Of a DNA stretch of 10,627 nt, positions 6,891 through 10,627 are shown piece after piece. The DNA is from an uncultured Clostridia bacterium (lineage in GTDB: Bacteria > Bacillota > Clostridia > Oscillospirales > Oscillospiraceae): positions 1 to 10,627 of the forward strand of contig CALCRH010000028.1 in the NCBI GenBank assembly GCA_937894515.1, given 5' to 3'. The translations under genes were made by a program, and so were the position numbers. Each line of letters opens with the position of its first letter. Within the stretch, counting starts at the first letter, position 1. The notes beneath the pieces were generated by a model. It saw nothing but the letters and a program-made list of their open reading frames with translations, was not told where the DNA came from and made no database searches.

Positions 6891-6945
6891 GCGTAACAGT
6901 GTAACAGGCGTATCAGACCACGTTACGCTGTTACGTTGTTACGCC
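6891..6945. repeat. GTTAC octamer repeats arranged as an inverted pair
   Basis: Three direct octamers begin with GTTAC (6922-6929, 6930-6937, 6938-6945), and two begin with the complementary GTAAC (6893-6900, 6901-6908). The two arms, 6891-6907 and 6928-6944, pair over 17 positions with only a 2-base mismatch and leave a 20-base loop. The structure fills most of the 101-base gap between the DUF927 gene and the 152-residue gene. There is no T run, so it is not a typical terminator. Iteron-like protein binding sites, a replication origin or an RNA control element are possible. Confidence 0.6.
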
Positions 6946-6950
6946 TTTGT

Positions 6951-8804
6951 TTATACGGCTCGTATTTTCTCAACATCCTCCTTTCTCAGCACCAATACCC
7001 GTTTGAGTTTGCCCCCGAACCGCATGGGCTTGGTATTGGCTCCGTTGTTATCGGCTTCGGCAAAGCCCTCCTCCGCAAGGGCTTTGGCAAGTGCCTTGGA
7101 TGAAATGGCAAAGGTTTCATCCTGATCGGCGCAAAGCTTCTTGACTGCCTTGTGCGTCATTTCAAAGAACAGGTAATACCGTTCGCTGTCCTCATACCCC
7201 ACACATCCGGTCGGCAATTCATAGGCGGCATCTTTGGGAATCACGTGAACCTGACCGCATTCCAGCAGTGCCATCAGCTTGCGGAGATAAATGTGCGTCG
7301 GCCTGTCCTGCTCCACCGCTTTGGCTTGACGTTCGGAAAGCAGAAGTAAAGCATCGTCAAAGGCGTTCTCGTAGTCCTCGCTGACGTCTGCTTTGAGAAT
7401 TCCTTTCCGGCACAGGAATTTCATCAGAAACAAAAAGCCGACCTCAAGGCACGCGAGCGTGTCCGGAAGTCGGTCGTGGAATACGATATTCATTTCTTTG
7501 AGTTTGCTTCTCCAATGGTTGCGCCGGGATTCGTACAGAGTTTTCAGATCCGTCAGAAAACGCTGTTCCGATGCCGCATCTTTGAGGAACTCGCTTTTCA
7601 GCCATTCGGTGTAGCCGAACATACAGCGTCGGAACACACCGTCAGCGGCATATTCCTGCACGTCCGAGAGAAGCGGCAGGTTCAAGTCGCTCGGTGTCAT
7701 TTCCACGCAGAACAATCGTGCCGTGCCGCTTTCACCGATGTCCGGCGGGAACTCGGCGGTGACGATCAGATTGCCCTGCGGCGGGCGGGATTCTCTGAGT
7801 GTAATGTCCGGCGTCAGTCGGTTCCGTCCGGCTCTGTCGCCGTAACCGCGGGCAAGTGTCTGCATAATGGACTTCATACTGTCGCTGTCACGTTTGGCGG
7901 TCGGGTGGTAGTCATCCACACAGGTCAGAACATCTTTGAGGGCGAACCCGTTGAAGATGATACTGTTGGCAGTGTCGTGAAAGCTCATCGGCAGGTCTGT
8001 CAAGGTGAACTTGCCGAAGAAGGACAGGATCAACGCAGTCAGTGTGCTTTTCTTGCTTCCGCTTCGACCGATCAGTGCCAGAATGAACTTCGGTTCATAA
8101 CCGACCTGCTTCAGAAATTCATTCAGCGGCGACAGGAACGCGGTGGCGATGCAGGGATACAGTACCTCTTTCGGTGCAACACCGACGACAAGCAATCCGA
8201 ACAGTTTGGCAAGATCGTCAAACTCACAGGTGTTTCCGCCGACATAGTTTTTCTGTTTGCCTTGCAGTTGGACTTCATACTCGGTACTGCCGGGGAGCAG
8301 ATACTGCCATTTGCCGTCGATCCTTCGCCAACCCGTGTGCGCAAAGATCCACTTTTTCTCGGCAAAGTGTCCGGTGCTTTTGATGGCGGCTCTGACGTGA
8401 TCCTTCGCCCTGCCGGTCACGCAGATGTCGCAGGCGGCATCCCAATGGTTCAGCATCCAGTCCATTTTCTCCAAGTCTTTTGCCGGAACGTCAATTGTCG
8501 GTAATTCCTTGCCGTTCTCGTCCACCCCGGCAATACGGTACTTCTTGGTCTGATCCGCACCGTCGTCGTAGGTCAGTTCGGTCTGAATATACGGCACATA
8601 GTTGCAAAGCGGCGAAAAAACGTCGCTTCCGTCCCGCCCGACTGTCTTGAAGCCAAGCATATTGGCACATACGCCGTACGGCTCGGCGAAGCGCACCGAA
8701 AGTTCATCCGACAGTGTATTCCGATCCGCCCGTGGCTTGTTTTCTCCGTTTTGTTCATCCTCCCACGGAGCAGGAAGTTTTTCATTTGTCCCGATTTCGC
8801 TCAT
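6951..8804 (-). CDS. DUF927-family AAA+-type ATPase / putative replicative helicase
   Basis: A 617-residue protein of the DUF927 family, found in phage satellites and integrative elements and thought to act as a helicase-like replication factor. Residues about 65-190 contain family-typical strands (KWIFAHTGWRRIDGKWQYLLPG, 151-172). The ATPase core has an atypical Walker A, GRSGSKKS (246-253); Walker B, LTCVDD (293-298); a sensor-like NLIVTAE (from 345); and SGTARLF with R363 as possible arginine finger. The C-terminal 100 residues look like a winged helix (ISSKALAKALAEEGFAEADN). No TOPRIM or other primase domain is visible, so priming would come from elsewhere. I choose the ATG at 8804 with AAAGGAG 5 bases upstream; a TTG at 8846 extends the frame by 14 codons but lacks a good site. 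It is the first gene of the element. Confidence 0.85.
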   Translation of the reverse strand: MSEIGTNEKLPAPWEDEQNGENKPRADRNTLSDELSVRFAEPYGVCANMLGFKTVGRDGSDVFSPLCNYVPYIQTELTYDDGADQTKKYRIAGVDENGKELPTIDVPAKDLEKMDWMLNHWDAACDICVTGRAKDHVRAAIKSTGHFAEKKWIFAHTGWRRIDGKWQYLLPGSTEYEVQLQGKQKNYVGGNTCEFDDLAKLFGLLVVGVAPKEVLYPCIATAFLSPLNEFLKQVGYEPKFILALIGRSGSKKSTLTALILSFFGKFTLTDLPMSFHDTANSIIFNGFALKDVLTCVDDYHPTAKRDSDSMKSIMQTLARGYGDRAGRNRLTPDITLRESRPPQGNLIVTAEFPPDIGESGTARLFCVEMTPSDLNLPLLSDVQEYAADGVFRRCMFGYTEWLKSEFLKDAASEQRFLTDLKTLYESRRNHWRSKLKEMNIVFHDRLPDTLACLEVGFLFLMKFLCRKGILKADVSEDYENAFDDALLLLSERQAKAVEQDRPTHIYLRKLMALLECGQVHVIPKDAAYELPTGCVGYEDSERYYLFFEMTHKAVKKLCADQDETFAISSKALAKALAEEGFAEADNNGANTKPMRFGGKLKRVLVLRKEDVEKIRAV

Positions 8805-9066
8805 CGAAACTCCTTTCCGCGCCTCAGCGCAATCAATTCTGCTCAAAAGTGGGAGCAGTCGACCGTAAGAAACGGAAGCCGCTGCCGAATATCTCGGTCA
8901 CGACTTCCGTCTTCGTATATATAGATTCGCCAAAATTCAAAACGCGGAAAAATTGTAGGACAGGGGAAAAACGAGGGGCATGATAATGTACAGCTTAACA
9001 GAGAAAAAAGTTTAACTGAATCTTTACTGGAATAATGATATAATTTAAAAAGGAAGGGGGATTGTC
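8805..9066. other. Divergent intergenic region at the element/host junction
   Basis: This region of about 260 bases separates the minus-strand element from the plus-strand transporter genes. On the element side are a 6-bp hairpin (CTGCTC...GAGCAG, about 8839-8858) and two interleaved inverted pairs: GACCG/CGGTC (8861-8865, 8895-8899) and ACGGAAG/CTTCCGT (8872-8878, 8904-8910). A TATATATA tract (8916-8923) could be the -10 of the element promoter on the minus strand, but no convincing -35 is seen. On the host side is an extended -10 promoter for the AI-2E gene. The second attachment site should lie in this region; its position is not resolved. Confidence 0.5.
9036..9044 (+). promoter_or_regulatory. 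Extended -10 promoter of the transporter operon
   Basis: TGATATAAT is a perfect TGn plus TATAAT extended -10 element. There is no good -35 at 16-18 bases, which extended -10 promoters tolerate. The predicted start near 9051 leaves a leader of only about 15 bases, nearly all ribosome binding site (GGAAGGGGG, 9052-9060), before the TTG start. Confidence 0.6.
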
Positions 9067-10203
9067 TTGAAACGGAACTGGGAATTTCTGAAAAAAATAG
9101 TATTGTTGAGTGTTTTGGTGATTGTGCTATTCAACTGTATTCAAAATATTGAAGTGCTCTCGCAAATATTTGCATTGGTATCACCACTTATAATAGGACT
9201 GTGCATCGCTTTCCTGATCAATCTGATTCTTCTCCCCTTGGAAAAAGCATGGGAGAAGATTTGTACGAACAGGAAGAAGAAAAAAAATAGGATTCATTCA
9301 TTCAAGCGACCGGTTTGTCTCTTTTTCAGCATACTGATCTTCCTCGGCGTAATTTGTTCAGCATTCTTTGTTTTAATTCCTCAACTGAAAAAAGCAGGCA
9401 CTGATTTTGCCGAACACTTACCCTCATATATAAGCGAACTTGACATGTACTGGCGAAAGGTTTCTGATTTTCTCTGCAAGCGCGGGATTACTCTTCCGGA
9501 GATCAATCTGAAACCGGACGTTATTATGAACACAATCAGTGACTTCTTTGCTGAAAAAGGAAGAGTGGTTGTGGGCAAATCGCTTGAGTTCACCATTTCT
9601 GCCTTTAGGGGTATCATCAATGTTGTTCTGGCGTTTATTATTTCTCTTTATTTACTCGCTCAGAAAGAACTGTGGCAAGCGCGCGCCAAACGGTTCATGA
9701 CTGCGTTTCTGCCGAAAAAAACAAAAAATGTAGCAATGAGAATACTCTCGTTATCCAACACCATTTTTACAAACTTCGTCACCGGACAAGTTACGGATGC
9801 GCTGGTCATCGGCATTCTGTGCTTCATCGGTATGCTGATTTTCCGTTTTCCAAATGCTCTTCCGGTATCGGTGATTGTGTGCTTTACTGCCCTGATCCCG
9901 ATTTTCGGTGCGTGGATAGGTGCAATTATCGGAGCTGCCCTGATTCTTGTTGTCAGTCCACTCAAGGCATTTTGGTTTATTGTTTTTCTTGTTCTTCTGC
10001 AACAGATAGAAGGCAACTTCATTTATCCTAAAATTGTGGGAAATTCCGTCGGACTGCCGGGATTATGGGTACTCATAGCTGTCACCCTCGGAGGCGGTGC
10101 CTTTGGAATCCTCGGGATGCTACTGTCGGTTCCGATATTCGCCATACTCTATACATTGGTTCAGGAGCATATTGAGAAGAAAAAAGGAGATTGCTCATCG
10201 TGA
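9067..10203 (+). CDS. AI-2E / PerM-family membrane transporter
   Basis: A 378-residue polytopic membrane protein of the AI-2E (UPF0118/PerM) family; members are proposed to export autoinducer-2 or other small molecules, or to work as ion antiporters, and the substrate here is unknown. Family layout is visible: two N-terminal membrane helices (about 10-55, including the LVSPLIIGLCIAFLINLILLPLEK signature), a basic loop (RKKKKNR), a third helix (about 80-105), a soluble region (about 106-180), then a C-terminal bundle with ALIPIFGAWIGAIIGAALILVVSP and the characteristic NFIYPKIVGNSVGLPGLW followed by ILGMLLSVPIFAILYTL. Length is normal. The TTG at 9067 is kept because GGAAGGGGG lies 6 bases upstream and no upstream ATG exists in frame. 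It overlaps the next gene by 4 bases (GTGA). Confidence 0.9.
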   Translation: MKRNWEFLKKIVLLSVLVIVLFNCIQNIEVLSQIFALVSPLIIGLCIAFLINLILLPLEKAWEKICTNRKKKKNRIHSFKRPVCLFFSILIFLGVICSAFFVLIPQLKKAGTDFAEHLPSYISELDMYWRKVSDFLCKRGITLPEINLKPDVIMNTISDFFAEKGRVVVGKSLEFTISAFRGIINVVLAFIISLYLLAQKELWQARAKRFMTAFLPKKTKNVAMRILSLSNTIFTNFVTGQVTDALVIGILCFIGMLIFRFPNALPVSVIVCFTALIPIFGAWIGAIIGAALILVVSPLKAFWFIVFLVLLQQIEGNFIYPKIVGNSVGLPGLWVLIAVTLGGGAFGILGMLLSVPIFAILYTLVQEHIEKKKGDCSS

Positions 10204-10627
10204 TTTATGCCGTCGCGCTTTTTGCTGTAACCTACGCGCTCATGCTGTTTTTCGGAAAACATCGAACTTACATAGCTTTAGGATCAGCCGCCATATTCAT
10301 TATTACCGGAATGCTTCCGATTAACGAAATCTTAGGTGCCGTTGATTTTAATGTGTTGCTGATGATCATCGGAACAATGGGCTTAGTACACCTGTTTATA
10401 GAAAGCAAAATGCCGGCTTTTCTTGCTGATTTGATTATGGAGAGAGTCCCTAATACTCAAATAGCTGCCGTTGCGTTGGCTTTGTTTGCGGGGATCATTT
10501 CTGCATTTGTGGATAATGTTGCTACTGTCTTAATGGTAGCCCCGATTGCATTGGAAATCTGCAAAAAGCTGAATACCAATCCGGTTCCGTTCATCATTGC
10601 TATTGCTGTATCTTCCAATCTTCAAGG
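10200..10627 (+). CDS. ArsB/NhaD-type (ion transporter superfamily) permease, 5' part
   Basis: This is the N-terminal 142 residues of a membrane transporter that continues past the right edge. It starts at GTG 10200, overlapping the AI-2E stop as GTGA, with AAGGAG (10184-10189) 10 bases upstream. Membrane helices are apparent at about 1-18, 24-42, 48-68 and 87-112. The sequence ISAFVDNVATVLMVAPIALEI (about 99-119) is the conserved SAFxDNxxTVL signature of the ArsB/NhaD/SLC13-like ion transporter superfamily, and IAVSSNLQG begins the next conserved helix. Candidate substrates include arsenite, Na+/H+ and dicarboxylates; the part shown cannot decide among them. Coupling to the AI-2E protein suggests a shared operon and perhaps a shared transport role. 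Confidence 0.85.
   Translation, partial: MIYAVALFAVTYALMLFFGKHRTYIALGSAAIFIITGMLPINEILGAVDFNVLLMIIGTMGLVHLFIESKMPAFLADLIMERVPNTQIAAVALALFAGIISAFVDNVATVLMVAPIALEICKKLNTNPVPFIIAIAVSSNLQ

Larger units (their letters stand above)
1463..8940 (-). mobile_element. Integrative and mobilizable element with large serine recombinase (ends approximate)
   Basis: Eight consecutive minus-strand genes and non-coding segments form a compact mobile element. It has integration (large serine recombinase), DNA processing for transfer (MOBP-like relaxase, MobC-like protein, candidate oriT), maintenance (ParB) and probable replication (DUF927 ATPase) functions. No VirB4, VirD4/TcpA coupling protein, prepilin or other secretion gene is seen, so transfer would need a helper. 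No antibiotic resistance or metabolic cargo is visible; the only candidate cargo is the 152-residue protein. Boundaries are set by gene content: the recombinase stop and following hairpin on one side, and the leader of the DUF927 gene before the plus-strand transporter on the other. No target-site duplication or att core was confirmed. Confidence 0.7.

Noticed and set aside
6891..6945. A CRISPR array reading of the octamer repeats
   Set aside because: Repeat units are 8 bases with no spacers and lie in both orientations; there are no cas genes in the window.
6412..7125. A 237-codon plus-strand open frame
   Set aside because: It runs antisense across the 152-residue gene, the octamer repeats and the end of the DUF927 gene, crossing structured non-coding DNA; no protein family is visible.
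7476..8504. A 342-codon plus-strand open frame inside the DUF927 gene
   Set aside because: It is antisense to a clear ATPase with Walker motifs, has no recognisable domain, and has no fitting ribosome binding site; it is a shadow of the codon bias on the other strand.
8952..8957. TACAAT as -10 box of the element promoter on the minus strand
   Set aside because: The region 16-18 bases upstream is G/C-rich with no -35 resemblance and there is no extended -10, so I did not list it as a promoter.

Overview
The window looks like chromosome from a Gram-positive anaerobe of the Clostridia (Oscillospiraceae/Lachnospiraceae type) carrying a small integrated mobile element. The grounds are strong GGAGG-type ribosome binding sites, several TTG/GTG starts, and a large serine recombinase, ParB, relaxase and ribbon-helix-helix set of the kind common in gut Firmicutes elements. 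The taxonomic call is an inference from gene families, not from a marker gene.

Layout. (1) 1-1183, minus strand: a hipB-hipA type II toxin-antitoxin pair. HipA runs off the left edge. A consensus-grade sigma-A promoter with a palindrome over its -35 lies upstream. (2) 1184-1485: an AT-rich gene-free gap ending in a 14-bp perfect hairpin, placed as a terminator just beyond the recombinase gene. (3) 1486-8804, minus strand throughout: the mobile element. In transcription order it holds a DUF927-family ATPase/helicase (8804-6951), an unrecognised 152-residue protein (6849-6391), a hairpin-dense non-coding segment (6390-6207), a small ribbon-helix-helix MobC-like protein, a MOBP-like relaxase, ParB, a 60-residue SHOCT-like protein and a large serine recombinase. 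The last five genes overlap or nearly abut and read as one operon. (4) 8805-9066: leader of the element plus the promoter of the next locus. (5) 9067-10627, plus strand: an AI-2E/PerM-family membrane protein translationally coupled to an ArsB/NhaD-type ion transporter cut by the right edge; probably host chromosome.

How it fits together. The relaxase, MobC-like protein and hairpin-rich segment (candidate oriT) would process DNA for transfer. No type IV secretion or coupling protein is present, so the element is best read as an integrative and mobilizable element that borrows a helper conjugation machine. The serine recombinase would integrate and excise it. The DUF927 ATPase and ParB suggest that the excised circle may replicate and be maintained for a time. 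The exact ends could not be fixed: I found no convincing direct repeat between the region past the recombinase stop and the region upstream of the DUF927 gene.

The least explained items are the four-hairpin segment between the 152-residue gene and mobC, the octamer repeat array at 6891-6945, and the 152-residue protein itself. I see no tRNA, rRNA, CRISPR array or insertion sequence.
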